A DNA stretch of 64,000 bases from Phlebiopsis flavidoalba (GCA_035772785.1 JAOCPU010000020.1:479433-543432); one strand, 5' to 3'. Positions 11,788 through 25,710 are shown, numbered from the stretch's first letter. Numbers and translations: made by a program. Notes: generated by a model not told the origin, from the letters alone.

Positions 11788-14700
11788 CGGTAAAGGTAAA
11801 GGTAGGATGTGCACAGAGAGGACGTCCCGTTTGTCGTATGAATGGAGTATACGGATGATAGGGGTTTATTGCGTGTACGTGAGTAACACGAACTGGAGTG
11901 TCGATGAGCGTCGAGTCTAGTGTTTTCACTCACCATGGCTTCCTGCTTTAGCGAATTGAACAGAGCGTAAGACAAGAGACAGATGATGAGTCCGGAGAGG
12001 AAAGTTCGCGGCAAAGACCAGAAGGTCTCTTCAACTTCGTTGCTTCGAGGAATGGCCGTTTGTATATTTACACCGTGACAGTGCACCGTTTGATCCTGGC
12101 ATGAGTGCATCGGGCATCGGCGTGTCGATAACGATTCAGCAGGTGATCGCGGAGATTGAAATGTACAAACTCAGTCGACGTCAATGCTCCGCTCGCTTGA
12201 ATTTCTACTCTAGCTTGAATCTAGCCTTCACTTCACAAACCGAATCCCGCATAGCCCTACGACTGGATCTACACAGAGAGCCGACGCTTATGTGTACAGT
12301 GACCCTGAGGCGCATGGAACTATGTGAGAGTCCGGTTTCATACCCTGCTCAAGGCGAGAGTTTACTGAGTCCTGGCGCGAGACGGGCAGGCGGACGACGG
12401 AGTATTGACAAATTGGAAGTTCAGCATTGCTAAAATCACATTCGAATTTTTCTTCGAGGCTGTGACTATCAATCGAATACCGGTACAAAATGAAGTGTTG
12501 GGAACGACGTGAATTTGAAATCAGGGAAAGTCAGTATAGCCAATCGCTCGACTCGACTTGAATCGTCTACGAGGTCCCGGCACCCTCTCGTCAAGATGGC
12601 CAAGTAATACGCAAGCATGAGGTGCTGAAGCTATCATGAGCTCATTTTTAAACCAGGTAAATAGAGTAATTGCCTTGTTCTGAGATTTGGACAGCTTTAA
12701 AACCATGTAACTTGTGGCATATACAGAGCCCAAGACCGTCCTCTTCGCACCAATACCATCGGACAGAACAAGTCGATTATTGACCGCGCATACCTTCCGA
12801 ACTCGAGTCTTACGGAATCAAGGTCGATATATGCGCGGCGCATATGACATGGTACAGCCAACGCCACAATGACTAGAAAAAGGTGCGCCCCCCTAAGCTG
12901 CGGCGTTATACACTGCTCGACGAGAATGACATGTCCACCATTTGTCAGGCCTCAGGATACTGCACACGACGCCGGGCTCGATCGCAAGATTCATGGACCT
13001 TTCTAGATCAGCCACCGTTGGTCGGTATTATTTCCATCAAGGTTACGACACACTGTGCAGCTTAGACCCTGTGTGTGCCTCTCATCTGAATCAGGAACAT
13101 GTGGCTGACGCGACCTGAGATTTAGTAGTGCCGATTCCTTATGTATTGATAGCAACACGCCCGTTCGCCGTGGTGCACCCCCTCCACCGACAATATCGTC
13201 TACCATATCGCAGCCTTCTTACGCGATTTCATACTTCGCTTCCTCACCACGCTAATCTACCTTTATCTCCAGGTCTCTTCATTCCCGCCATCTACCATGA
13301 ATTCATCCACAATAGTTCCATTAATCCCTGAAAGTACGCTCAATTGCGGTCACCGCGCATTTCCATTCATCGCACTTCGTCAGAGTGCTGCATACATGGA
13401 GATGCTAGTACTCCATTTGAAGAGAAAGCTTTGTGAGATACTATGCTCAATTTGACTCCTGATTAACCGCTGCACTACCCTCATAGCGGACACCGTTTCT
13501 CGGGCTATACATTTGAGGCGCAGTCCCTCTGACAGCGTTTCTATGAAGTAACCCCGTGTCTTCATGTGTCTAGACGAGCATCAAGATACCTCGGTGCCTC
13601 AGAAAGGCTAGTCCACTGTCCTGTGCCACTACCGTATGGCCATCCGCCAAGGGCCCCCATGTCGCTCAATTTCCGCCGTGCCCCTATGCGTGGGAATCAT
13701 TTGGGGGACCATTGCTCCTCGGTCTGACCTGAACAGCTCTGGCATGGGATTGCGCATACTGCGCAGATCTACCGCCCGTTCCCGACGACCCACCTCTTTA
13801 CGTGTAAACCGGCGACCAGCCCTCTTATCGTGGGTGCATCGGAACCATCGGGCGTTATTCGTACGTTTGCACCAACTGTACATGTCCTATCCTGAATGGC
13901 CCATCACCCCGTGTTGACTGCCATATGTAGCGGGATCGTCTCGGAGTAACCCAAACGCAGGAGAGAACAGCTACAAAACCTCGTTTCTGGTATCTGTTCA
14001 AGGCAACACTCGTCTACTTCCTGCGAGATGGGGCAGCACGTTGGCGGGGCGCAAACGCCCCACGCCAGTCGCTCCTGAGCTCGGCTTCTGGAAGAAGCCA
14101 CCACAACCGGTGCCGTCATGAAGCCTCTGTGGCCGCGCCAGAACTCCGTGTCTCGGAGCCTCCCCTGGCGTTCGCAGCTCGCAGACCGCGACAGCACGTT
14201 GCCCGTGTGCGGCGGCGGAAGCCATCGATGAGCGTTTGCGGCGTCATCGCACCTCTTTCCGGTCGACAATCCCCATACAGGCAGCCAGGAATATATTCGA
14301 CGGATCTGCTCACCTCGTGGCGATTGCCGTACCTCGATCGTGATCACGGTGTCCCGGTTCGTGGATTCAATGAGATCTCCATCTGACAGTCGGGACCTAC
14401 CTTCAGCACGGAAAAAAGGCCCCAGCATGCAGACTCTCACAGCTGTCGAGTAAACTGATTTTTTTAAATTTTTTTTTTTTGTCGAGAGAATGCTGTCAAG
14501 GTGGGTTGTTACAAATATTGGCTGTTGTAATGTCGTAATAATATACGGAAAATTCTATCCGTAGCATGGCGTAGAAGGCGATCGTGAAGGACAATGAGCA
14601 TTGTGCTCGTGTAAATGCAAAGAAGTGAGGGGATATGTCGGAAAGCATGTGTGTCGCAAGAACTGATCAAGGAATACGGTGAGACAGTCACGGTTTCACG

Positions 14701-17700
14701 TACAAAAAGGCCATGGTTTATGACATGAAGGCCAGCCCGTCGGTAGGAAGAACGTGCCGAAGCATCAAATCGGTCCACTACGATCGCACAACGACTCGTT
14801 TCGTGTGCTTCCCTGCGCGCCGACGTTGATTGTGGGGAGTAGGCCTCCGCCATGCTTCGTCAGGGTCATCACGAAATTCCTCTGAGAGCGCTTCGCCACC
14901 GTCGGCCGGATGATGAGGGCGCTCATGGGAAGTTGCGCACGCATACGCAACGTGGAAACCCTGCGTGCTGCGAATTGGGTGACGGATATGGACATTTGGG
15001 TCGTGGGAACGGGGGTTGTGGAGAAGTATGCGACGCTATTGGAAAGAGACAGGTTGCGTCGTGACCCGTGACCGGTCCGCCTCGTGGTGTGCGTCCGGGG
15101 TGGTATGGGCCCGGTGGTGTGTCATTCGGCGAGAGTTGAGGTAGAGGATGAAGATGTGAGGGATTTGTCGGGGGGGTACGGACGTGACGCTTGATGATTG
15201 GCACTATCGCGCGGTGCCGCGGCTTCGAGGTTACACTCGCATCCCCATCCTCCAGCTCCAAGTCAACTTCAATGTGAACGCGAACGATCTCCTTTCCAGC
15301 TCGGGCGAAGAAAGCACGTTCTTCCCTTTGGAAGAAACCCACTTTGTCGGACCACTATAGATTCCAAAGTGGCGGTGCGGGCGGAAAGAGGGCCATGAGC
15401 TCATGTCCGGTAGGTGGTGCGGGATATTTCCGCGGCCCGACGCTGTGGTCGAGAGAAAGATCGAGGTCTGCGGTGAGGGACGGTCATTAAGAGCGGCTCG
15501 GATGTGCTAGCACGACCTACCACGAAGAGAAGATGGCGACAACGGCCGCCGAGGGCGCGAAGGATCTAGAGGAGACGACGGCGAGACTTGTACGCGCAGC
15601 TCCCGCGACGGAGGCGAGCGATCACTAGCAGTGCTGTGCCTGGCGAAGATGACCCGTCGGAATGCGACACAGGGCGCAGGCTGAAGGTGCTCATGGCAGC
15701 GGCAAGGCGGGGATTCGGGAGCAAGGATGGGAATCCGAAGAATCAGAGGCGAGTCTTATATACACCGTGATGTTGTTCAAAGTGGTGTTCCCAAGATGGA
15801 CGACAGGTTGTCGAAGGAGCTAATTTATGTTGGCGGGGCAGTGCGATCCCCATTCGCAGATGAATGGCTGTCTGACATCCGGACCGTTGCTAGATAACGG
15901 CCTGCCAGCGATTTTCTTTGTTCGTTTTCTGCTCGTCGAGACGGAGAGCCAACGTGGAATTGGTTATGCAGGGCAAGCGCAAGCCGGATGCAGCCTGGGA
16001 GACTCTGGCGTTATTTGTTCCGCCCAAACACGGCCTACCACCGCAGATGACTCTCCCGCTCTCGTGATAACTGGTGCGACACACCTCGCCGCGTTACGTC
16101 CCATCATGTCTGTTCACCCCAGCTTGGCCTTCCAGAACATGCACCGATTTGCGACTCCAGACCTTCGGGGATGGCGCACTCAGTGCCCGCCTGAGAATTC
16201 AGGACCGCGCTCGCCATGACGCCCTACCGCCGCCGCACGCGTCCACGCGTAATCGCGGCGTCCCTTTTCGGAGACTGCTCAGCGTGCGCTCATGCATCAC
16301 TCTCCTTCGCGCAGCACACATCAAGATTCGGTGGATCTCTACCCGTCGCTCAGTCGAACCCGCGTCAAGTGCCGTACCCGCTGCCCAAACTGGCTGGACA
16401 CGACTGACGGCCGCCTGCCCTGACGTGGTCTCAACAGTTCTCCATCTACACACAGCGCTGGGTTGACAGTTTCTGCTTGATACAGCAGATTGGAATGGCG
16501 CCTGGTGCCTTTTCTGGGCGAATCGCAACGCCAGGCATCATCGCGAAGCCGCTAAGTACTTCCGTTCCGAGAAGTCCGTCAACGCTGCGAGGCCGAGGCG
16601 ACTCAGATGCTCTCGCTAGGTATATGTTCCGGCATCAACACATACTCCGGACGATATTAACGGTGTCGGGTTTTGCCTACCCGGAATAAGCTTCGAGAGG
16701 GTTACCCCTCCGTCGGATTCAGGACCTCCGAACGATAAAGGCTGCCTGGGATCTTCTAGTCATTCGAGACGCACCAAATCGACCGAGCATCCCCCGCTGG
16801 ATAGTGCAATCTCTAGGTGCGTGTCCTTGGATAGCTTTCTAGTCCTACATACGTGTGAAATTGCCGTCACTCCTTTACCCACCTTGTGTGTTTTCCAGCG
16901 TATGGCAGATGTGAGGACATCATCAAATGGTGTCCATGGGGTTTCCGAGGACCACGGCGGGCTCAATGACATGTGGCCCCAGCGACACAGAGAAATAATG
17001 AAAACGGACATGAACTGGCACTGAGCGTGGTGATTGTCAAAACAAGCCGCTCAGACATCACAATAATCTGTTAGTAGTTCGTGTATGCATCTTGTCGTAT
17101 CTGAAAAGCAGTGGCAAGGTCATCACAGATCGCTGCTCACGCTTCCGATGACGACCAGCAATACCGACGCCCCCATGCACCCGCCACTGCTATATCAGCT
17201 GCTCCTGGTAACTGTACCCGCCGGTATCCACCAAACTTTGTGCCTGAATCTGGCACCTCTACGTCCGTCGTTCTCAGCAACTCCACGACACATGTCTGGA
17301 AAATTAATCCTTTCACAGCGAGAACCCCGCCTGACCAAGAGGTAGAGTCGCAGACTGCTGTCTGACTCTGTCAAATCACAGTCATAAAATTCATACAAGT
17401 CCAGGGCCCATCTGCCTGTACTCAAAATGAACCTTGTCTCATCGAGTAAGGAAGGTACGCCCAAAATTGGAATAGAGGGACAAGTATTAAGAAGGATGTC
17501 TCTAGGACGTCTTCTCTCAACATCACGGGGCTACCATTCATCCGGTAATCCAACACACATCATTGTTAGCTTCCCACTCGAATCTGCCACTTATATGTAC
17601 TCGAGCAGTGCATCTACCCCTCTTCCTGCATGTGCGCAACTTTTGTATGCTTGCGCACCGGTCGGAGCCGAGCACTCTAGTTCTTGCAGACAGAAGGAGT

Positions 17701-20663
17701 TCGCCATCGATATCTGAGATAATGAATCAACGTCAGTCGCTCAGTGCTCGCTGCTTTTTTGGTTATCGGTGGTAATACAGCGAGCGCTGATCTTTCACTA
17801 CAGACGTTTGGGGTCTTCCGTACGACTGCGGGCTTGACGTCTAGACTTCATCATTCCGGGGCCTGGCCTACAACGTCCGCATGACGGTGTCCATTTGGAT
17901 GGGCCTTCTCCTTGGTCGCCCGAGGGTGCTTCTTTCTGTGCCGTTGTCTCTCTAACTCCCGCCTTCCCAGGGACCGCCGTGAAGCAGGACGTCCATGTCA
18001 AGTACACAGCAACTATGTCACGATCATATGCAATGACTTCGGCCAGACCAGCGGGCATGCAAGGTCTTTCAACTCAGTGCGAACCCCCCGTCGAATTCTC
18101 CTAATAACACACTTATCAGGTTTTCTGTCCAGGCCTTGATACCCAAGTCGACGGAAACGCGGTCCGTATCGATCATGAGCTGAGCATCCCACACTCCCAC
18201 TACTTTTTTTTTACAAAAAAAAAAAAACCTTGAGAACCGGCGCGAACAGCTAGGTACAAGAGCGCAAATCAAGCTAATAGATCCAGATTTCCACATTACG
18301 ACGTAGTGCTGAACATGCCTTTCCTAAGTAGCATAATTGGTGCGCTGCTAACGGTGTTGTATCTGAGCTTCAGACAGCGATACGCAAAGTGGATGTACCT
18401 TGACAGACTTCTTTGCTCAATTCCAGTGGCACTGGCCATCGCTCGGTCGAGAGACGAGAGTCGTGATGCATTTTTGGGGAGTATGCTTGCCTCTAGTCCC
18501 TGGAGTACCGGATATTTTCACTCATAATACATCTTGTCAGATTTTCTTGTCTGCATCCAGCTGGTGCGTACCCGTATCGAGTCGCGTATGATCACAATAT
18601 TTACAGATTCGCTATAGCTGACAATTAAATGCACTGAGTAATATTCCAGGGTCGTCTGCATTCCGTTAGTGTCAGATTGCGGTATGAACACTCGCTTTCA
18701 AATATCAACACTTTACTAGCACAGCCTACCTGTACCTCTTGCCACGGGCAACGGCATCCGAGCCTCCTGTTCCGACGCCTGGAATCCTGCGCGCACTAAT
18801 GTCACTAGGTTCTCAGGGGCGAGTGGCATCACGATCGAAAAATCAATGAGTGACCTCCGCCACGGCCTGGGCGTCGTCATTTCATGATCATATCGGCCTT
18901 CTGCAATTCAAATATTCCAACGCTCAAGGCGCTTTTGAGGGACCTTCTTTTCTGCCCGGGAACACTGACGTGAGAGCACAGTTACAGCGGAGGGGCTGTC
19001 TGGCTCCGTGCTGCCTACACGCCCGTGGGAACTGCAGAACGGTGCGTCCTAGTGCGTCCTCCTTTGTCAAGGGCCAAGATGCATCCGAGTCTCACCAAGT
19101 AGCCCCCTGGCATGTGCCTCAGCACAAACGCTCAGGGGAGCTGAGCGCGATCTCGCCGCACTTTCGCAGACAATGCTCTTCCGGGGTTAACAGAGCTGAA
19201 CACATGCCCAAGCCACCTCGTTCTGGGAGAAGTCGCCACCCTTTAAATTGACAGCTATAATAGCTCCGGTCCGGGGATTTCGCGTCTCAAGCAGTGAATG
19301 TAGCCTCTTCAAAGCTCAAAGACATGCGTGTTCCCCGCACGAGCCTATTCGAAGCCGAGTCGTTATTTGGAGTTTACACGGTAGGGACGATGGCGACTCG
19401 GATGGGCGGTGACAGCTCCCTCTCCGATGTGTCGTAGGTTACTTCAAGCCCCCAGGCCTCAGGGTCGAGCATTGCCTGCCAGATGAGCTCCGGGCCTACG
19501 TACCGTTCATATCTCCTTCTCGCGGAGCGCCACAGGAGCGTCCAAGGCTCTAAGCGATTGTTATAAGAAAAAGCATTGTTGTACACTTCGCGAAGGCGGC
19601 CCCTCATACATCTCATGGGACACCATCTGTCTCACTGCGCATTACGGCAATAGACCGTACTCAAGCTGGCATGACCCAGCCATCCCATGTTCCGTAAGCA
19701 ACAGCGCTCAGCGCATGTCCCTTGACTGACTCTTACGGCTCGTGTGATACATTGCGCCTCGTTTTGGCCTTGTATGTCCAGGTTGATCTTCAATGTCAAG
19801 CGCTGACACGGACATTCACTCAGGCACGCCGCCACAACGGAGAACCATCTGATGACATGAGCCTTTTGGACAGTTATTGCCCATGGTTTTCCTGCTGACG
19901 CGATCTTGGATCCTCCGAGGCCGCGGCCACGACACCATGAAGCTCGCGGTTTACATATCTTTCGACCAGGAGGCTAAATATATCCGCAAGTGTGTCGTGT
20001 CAACCTTGATAGGACGTGACTGTCTTCGAGACCCTACAAGCGGTTCCGTGAGCATAAAAACGCTGCCCTCGTGGTGAGTCCTTTACACAACAGCCGGCTC
20101 CTTGAGCAACGTGATATATTAGCGCTACCGTGCAAGATGTGATTCGCGCCGTGACATAATCTGTAGGAAAGCCAGGAAGTACGCCGAAATCTAGGCCTTC
20201 ATACCTTGGGTCGCGACTGTGCTGCCCCAGGGTCGGCTCAGGAACTTCATGAGTCCGCCCCATTAGGCGCATGGTTGCTCGGCCCGATTATATCGCAAAG
20301 CCACGATGGAAATGACGCATTGAACGAAGAACGATGAGGCTTCGAGGGAGTCGATGACGAGAATACCTCTAAGAAGTGATTCTTGGAGACCCAATGTGAG
20401 ATCGTATTCTGAAATGTTCATCCATATTTCAACACCAACGTAAATATCATGAGAAGGCAGCTTTGTCATCATCGAAGTCCCGTAAAATATGGGGACGTAG
20501 TTTTATATCATAAAAAGGGGATTTCTCCCCATATTCCACTATCAGAGGGGAGTGTCAGCCATGTTACATTCCAGCTTGTACGAGTCTCAACTTCTCACAA
20601 GCAGATAGAGGTAAAAGCAACAATCATATTCTCTGTCGGGAGGGCTCGCATAACATTCAGATT
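11788..20663. other. Long interval without an assignable gene
   Basis: Nearly 9 kb in which no protein family was recognised. Features seen: a 52-codon ORF at 13297-13455 with ACC before its ATG and a pyrimidine-rich leader; a G/C-rich block at about 13.6-14.4 kb with long overlapping ORFs in several frames; T-runs at 14459-14480; and a T9/A13 inverted pair at 18204-18227. A minus-strand ORF ending at 14995 starts MSISVTQFAARRVSTLRMRA, which is arginine-rich and presequence-like, but downstream reading is not convincing. Frame errors could hide real genes. Confidence 0.4.
18204..18227. repeat. T9/A13 inverted homopolymer pair
   Basis: A run of nine T is followed after AC by thirteen A, a perfect small hairpin. 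It could be a relic of a transposon end or poly(A) tail; no partner sequence was found. Confidence 0.5.
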
Positions 20664-21947
20664 TAGGCCCTGTTCAGTTGCACCGCGGATCCGATTCCGC
20701 GTCGTGTTGCGAAATGATGGAATGTGACAGTAGTGACTTCCCGTTTACTGATGTGACCATAGCCCTCACGCGCTCAAGGGGACGTCACACAAGCCTATCA
20801 CGACAGGGCCAGTAAAGACTCAACAAATCATCGAGAAAACTGGCTAGAAAAAATCTACTTACCATCTGAAAAGTGCATGTGAGGGTAATCAAGTCATTTC
20901 ACACTTAAAACCCTGTGCTTGTATGCGCTTTCGCTGAAGAACAGAGTGCGGGCGCTCAACTGAGGATCGTGGGAATTTATTGATGTGACTACCATGTTTA
21001 GAAGGGTGGTGACTGCCGCGATCACGACATTGCGTGGGATCCGGATACTAGTCTCGTCCCAGCCATTTAGAGGCCCGAAGGCCTCTCCCCCCTAGCCCGG
21101 ACATAGCCGGGCTGAACCGGTCAGGGACATCGAAAAACTGAAGTCCTGGTTCTGGGGGGAATGTCTGGTGAGGTTTCGTCAGGATAGGCTACATCGGTGA
21201 CAAGTAACGCGTGACAGGGCGCCCCGCCCCTTAAACCTCCCCCTGCTCGATTGGTCCTTGGGACCTACAACATCCGTTCGTAGGCCGCCTCGCCCACTAG
21301 TACATGTGTACCAGTTTGTGTTATGGCATACCAGTCTAGTGCTAAGGAATGTAAATATGCCCGGTTTCGACGTTCATAGGGGTGGGTATATGCGGGCATT
21401 TCGCCCAAATTGGGGCGGCATTTGGATTACCGGCGGCCCTGGTACCACTTACAGGTCATAGGTACTTCTACGATAAGTAGAGGCCCATGTAATAGCTCCT
21501 TAGCCCCATATATTGCACCATTGAGCCATTAATCCGCTATTTGAGGTCGTTTCCCTAGAGCAGCGCGCTGATGAGGGCGGCATATGATCAGAGTTGCACG
21601 AAAACCCAAAAATAACCGCGGGAAATGTCCAAAATATTATGTATGAGCACCCCGACCATGTATTCTATATGCTAAGGCGAAGGGTAATAAGAGCGTGAAC
21701 GGGAGGGGAAGGAGTGTGAGTGGCGGGGGCATTGAGCCCAAAGCGCGAGCGTGGACGGCACGTGCCCAGCGATGTAGCCTTTCGTGGACGAAAGAGCACA
21801 CAGACCTTCTGGACGACCGGCGAAACATCCGTTTTTCGATGTCCGCTTCGCCGGCCGAAAGCCTTGCGCTTTCGGAGTCCGGTGCGGGATGGGAACGAGA
21901 CTATCCGGATACGACGCGGATTCCGCGTGCAACTGAACAGGGCCTTA
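20664..21947. mobile_element. Candidate hAT-like element bounded by inverted ends (no matching duplication)
   Basis: TAGGCCCTGTTCAGTTGCA at 20664 is matched in inverted orientation by a sequence ending at 21947 (reverse complement TAAGGCCCTGTTCAGTTGCA), and similarity continues through a CGCGGA..TCCGCGTCGT block. TA(A)GGCCCTGTTC termini resemble hAT ends. The adjacent 8 bases (TTCAGATT on the left, TTGTGCAA on the right) do not match, so these may be the ends of one decayed element or of two copies. No transposase is readable inside. Near the right end lies a 70-base repeat also found at 63.36 kb. Confidence 0.5.
21831..21901. repeat. Dispersed 70-base repeat, copy 1
   Basis: The stretch from GTTTTTCGATG through CGCCGGCCGAAAGCCTTGCG to GGGAACGAGACT recurs at 63358-63430 with only a few substitutions and indels. 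It lies just inside the right end of the hAT-like candidate. It contains overlapping short inverted repeats (TTTCGGCC/GGCCGAAA) and is G/C-rich. Confidence 0.75.
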
Positions 21948-22031
21948 TTGTGCAATCCGTCTCTGCGAATTATTAGTTAATTGGAGACAACCCTCGAGGA
22001 TGTTTGAGCCCTCAATAGGGCGCTACTTTAA

Positions 22032-22130
22032 GCCGTCGTGGCTCAATGGCAGAGCGTCGCTTTCCTATTGCACGGCTTCCCAAGCCGTAGAAATAGGCGA
22101 AGGTTGTGGGTTCAACCCCCACCGTCGGTA
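22032..22130 (+). tRNA. tRNA-Arg (CCU) with about 27-nt intron
   Basis: D arm GCTC/GAGC within the A-box-like TGGCTCAATGG; anticodon stem TCGCT/GGCGA; loop TTCCTA then, after an intron at the usual 37/38 site, A; variable loop AGGTT; T arm GTGGG-TTCAACC-CCCAC (B box GGTTCAACC); acceptor GCCGTCG with CGTCGGT and discriminator A. The acceptor has one T-T mismatch, possibly a sequence error. T-runs 9-25 bases downstream fit a Pol III terminator. The intron holds a hairpin ACGGC-TTCCCAA-GCCGT that mimics a Gly(CCC) anticodon arm. I prefer Arg because the Gly reading needs an abnormally long variable region. Confidence 0.8.
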
Positions 22131-23371
22131 GTAGGATACCTTTTAAACTGCTTCCTTTTTAAACCTTCTAACTTCGTCGTTCGAAATCGAAGACAAAAGT
22201 CACTGTCTGGACCTTTGTGTAGGTTGTGAAGTTTCGTATGTTATGACTATATGACGGCTAGTCCAGCATTTAAAGTTCTCGAGGCTCGGGAATTTAGAGC
22301 TTGAAGCCAAGGAACGTTTCAGTGATACACGGTGGACCGAGAAGTGAATGGCGACCGCCGTATTTCGCTTGGACACGATGAATTGCTCTACAAACGCTCA
22401 TTTCACTCGGTCTCTCTTGTGCACGACCTATTACTAACTACAGAAAAAAAAGCGGAAACCCGTTTGGCAGAGCACTTGTCGCTTTTCTTGCTATGTCGGC
22501 CCGATGACGTAGCAGCGGAATCATACTCCAAGAAAGGCAAGTGCCTGTCTGCTTTTGGACTGGCGTCTGCCGCTGAGGTACGTTACAGCTTGAACGTACC
22601 AAGCTACCGTCAAAACCCTCTCATTTCTCTCTTCCTCGTTTGCGGAATATCTTAAAACGCAGAGAGAGAAATGACAACAGTGATCACGACTACCTCAAGG
22701 CCACATCACATACTGACACTATGATCACACTTCAACTAGAAATCCTCCACTGTAATGCGTTCATAACGTTACCCGCCACAGCTCGCCCACCCCTACGTTG
22801 CCATCTTCTATTTATGGCGACCATTGGACACTACACCACGGTGTATGGTCTATGTATTCAATTTTTGGCAGGCGCTCCAGTCGAGTCGTTCCCGTACATC
22901 TCTATGACAGTTGAGTGCGACTGGTCGCTGCTGAGACGACGACCCTCTTGAGTGATGTGGGAGTCTGCCATTGCTGTAGGCGGGAGGTCACCTCTGCAGC
23001 GTGTGTAGTAGACCCTTGAGGTGACACAAGACGACGGCGACGCCTCGCACGACCCGGCCAGCCGCACTCCACCCACGCGCGTGACCAACCTGAGATGAAG
23101 CGGAAGGAGAGCTCCCGCATAGCGGTGGGAAGCTCTCCGTCGGTCGGCACGCTTAATGCAGAAGGAACATCCGCAGGCAGTTGTGACTACGGTCACTCTA
23201 GCAAGCTCGTGTCTAGACCGTGTGCCCTCTCGGAAGGGAGGTACTAACTGAACTCTAATGCATTAGTTAGTCACTTCATTGACAAGCTGGGGCCCCGGTT
23301 GTTGTTCTTGTTACTTTTCTTTGTCTTGACCTTTCTCGTACTTTTGTCCCTCTTCTTCTGCTTGGGCAGGT

Positions 23372-23404
23372 AAAACCCTCGGCTCTAGAACCGAGGAGGG
23401 GTTT
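23372..23404. repeat. Short imperfect hairpin
   Basis: The sequence around CCTCGGCTCTAGAACCGAGG is self-complementary, and its arms extend with AAAACC on the left and GGGGTTT on the right. It lies in a region with no recognised gene; a transposon terminus or structured RNA is possible but unsupported. Confidence 0.4.
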
Positions 23405-25710
23405 AGGTCTACCTTCACAGCAAATTTTCGACGCTTTCTGGGTCAACGTTGAAAAGTTAGGTGTGGCATTGAGTGTACGTCATGCTACGGAACGTACTAT
23501 GGCAGCCTAGAGGCTTACTTTAGCCTTTTTCATTGTCCGCTCTCCTAGTCGCCGACATGCTGACCAACCTATATACAGAGGACGTTTTCAAGCGTAGGCG
23601 TTTTGCGCTGTGACATGTTTCCCAAGGAGACACCAGCCCACGAACTGACTCGTGGTCTCATCGCCATCTATTTTGTGCGGTCATGGCTCGAGAGGTGGGG
23701 ACATGTTTTTCGTTAGAACCCGCGTATCTTGTCCATGTCTGTGTCCGGCCCTCGCTACGTTCCCGTGTCCATTTTCTTCAGGTGTTGTATAATTCTGCCA
23801 TTAATAAGTGCTGCGTATCGTGCCGCAATCGAGGCCATAGGCTAGATTTGTTGTTCCTCGACTCGCTGTGCGTGACTAGAAGTCCTACATGGCGTCGGCA
23901 ACAACGGCGAGTGACCTTCAGTACCAGGAAAAATTCGGCGCTGCATAATCAGCAGGACAGTAACACAACGTAATTCACGCCTTGTGATGGATTCGCAACT
24001 GCTTTTGCTTCAGCCTTCCTCAATTTCATTTCAATGAGTTCTGTAATCTGGACTGCGTGAGGTGTACAAACAAAAATCAATGTGGGCGGTCTTTCTCGGC
24101 GGACGTAGTTCTAGCATGGTGCTAAGTAGAGACTGCGACTGGTCATGTAACCCCGTCGCAGTAAACATTCGTACAAGCCCGAAGCTGAGTTGGAACCTTT
24201 CAGAGACGGTCTTTTGCTTGCCTTTTGCTTCTCACGTGTGCGAGTCGAGTTATATAGTCCCAGGGTCGGGTAAGCCTTTCAAGATACCATATATTTCATC
24301 ATATTGTCCTGAAATCATGTTTTAGCGAGTTTATGTCGCACCGCACCCAACGGCTAATCGACTTTGCTCAAATGTCACTTGGACACGCTAGTCATGAGTC
24401 TTCCCGACCGTGTAAAAATCGAAGTGGTTAAGCTGTGGCATTACACAACTCCCGCCAGGGCCAGCGAAGCGTGATCGCCTGCTGTGTACGCACGAAGCAG
24501 TTGTTTAGAGTGATTTTATTGATTAATGGTTCGCAAAGGTGTTCTGCGGATCAAATATGTGGTCCAACGAAATATTACGTCCCCTGACATCTCGTCGGCG
24601 CGAAACCATTCATGCGAGTTACTGGTTGAAGACGCAGCTTCAACATCTCCGAGTTACTTCAGACCCTGGTAGACACATGAGATAAGCACTAGCAGGGAGT
24701 GAAAACACATACCAGGCCCGCAAAAAGCCGTGTGTCGGCCCTCGTTTCATAGTTCGGATCTCTTTCGGATCCGTTTACCTTGACGACCTCGAAATCGATT
24801 GTCGGCCCCATTCCAATGGAAGACCTCGCCTTCACTCCTGCCCACCTGCACCACTCCAAACAACGCCAACAGGGCTTCGCAGAGCCCAGGCCGCTCTTTG
24901 TCACCCTAGCCACATAGATATCCGAACGTTAGCCCGAGGGTTCCGCGCCGACGTTCAGCCCAGCTCTTTCCCGGCGTCCATGAAAGCGGGGGAAGTGGCT
25001 GGTCCAGAGTCTGGGACTATGCATGCACAGCCGCCACGGAGCCCTGGTCCAGATCTGAGTAGCCGGAATTGCCTGGTACGACGGCTCGACGCGGCAGAGA
25101 GCTCGATTTGGCGGAGCACTTGGCGCTGCCCCGTCCCTTAGACGACGGCGGCACGGCAGCGGGCAGGCAAAACCAGCTGTACTGGGATGATGGCAAATGT
25201 CCGGACATTGTCGTTCTCTACCTTTCTTCTTGTGAGTCTTTGGCCGATAATTTTCGCGGTTTGTTCGGTTTTTTGCACGGAGCTGGTCGCTCCATTGCTT
25301 GAACCTGCGTCTTGAAGGAAGGGGACATGCCAGTGCAGTTATAGATTGCATGCAATCTCCGCATGCATGGAAACGGGCTAAATGTATCATTAGTCGAGGG
25401 TCAAAGGCTAAGATACGGATCCGTAGTTTACACACCTTTCGTAGACCCTGTTCACCGAGCTCCGCCATCCATCGTAGTTGGGACACGGTGGTGATTGTAT
25501 CCGGAGGATATTATCTTTCCCCCCTTGACCATCACAGCTCCGAGTGTGAAACACATGGAACTCTTGGAGGCTGTCTCAATACACTGTGACAAGTAGTACT
25601 GCGGCTTGCTCATGTTGAATGGCGGTCCTGCGTAGGTTTTGTCACCAGATTTCGAACGTGAAAGTGATGAGTGAAAGAGCTAGTAAACTGGCGCCTACAT
25701 GAGGAAACAA

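Noticed and set aside
11201..11929. 242-codon minus-strand ORF as a full gene
   Set aside because: Only the parts with DCN1 motifs are coding; the stretches in between are read-through of introns with clean splice sites.
13904..14440. 178-codon minus-strand ORF in a G/C-rich block
   Set aside because: No family motif, and overlapping ORFs occur in several frames on both strands as expected for G/C-rich sequence.
22032..22130. tRNA-Gly(CCC) reading
   Set aside because: It would need a variable region of about 17 bases and leave an unpaired insert before the anticodon stem; the Arg(CCU)-plus-intron reading satisfies all arms.
24929..25486. 185-codon minus-strand ORF with repeated CPLP.RRR motif
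   Set aside because: Composition is Arg/Pro-rich, and the repeated motif looks like a small nucleotide repeat; no homology is recognised.
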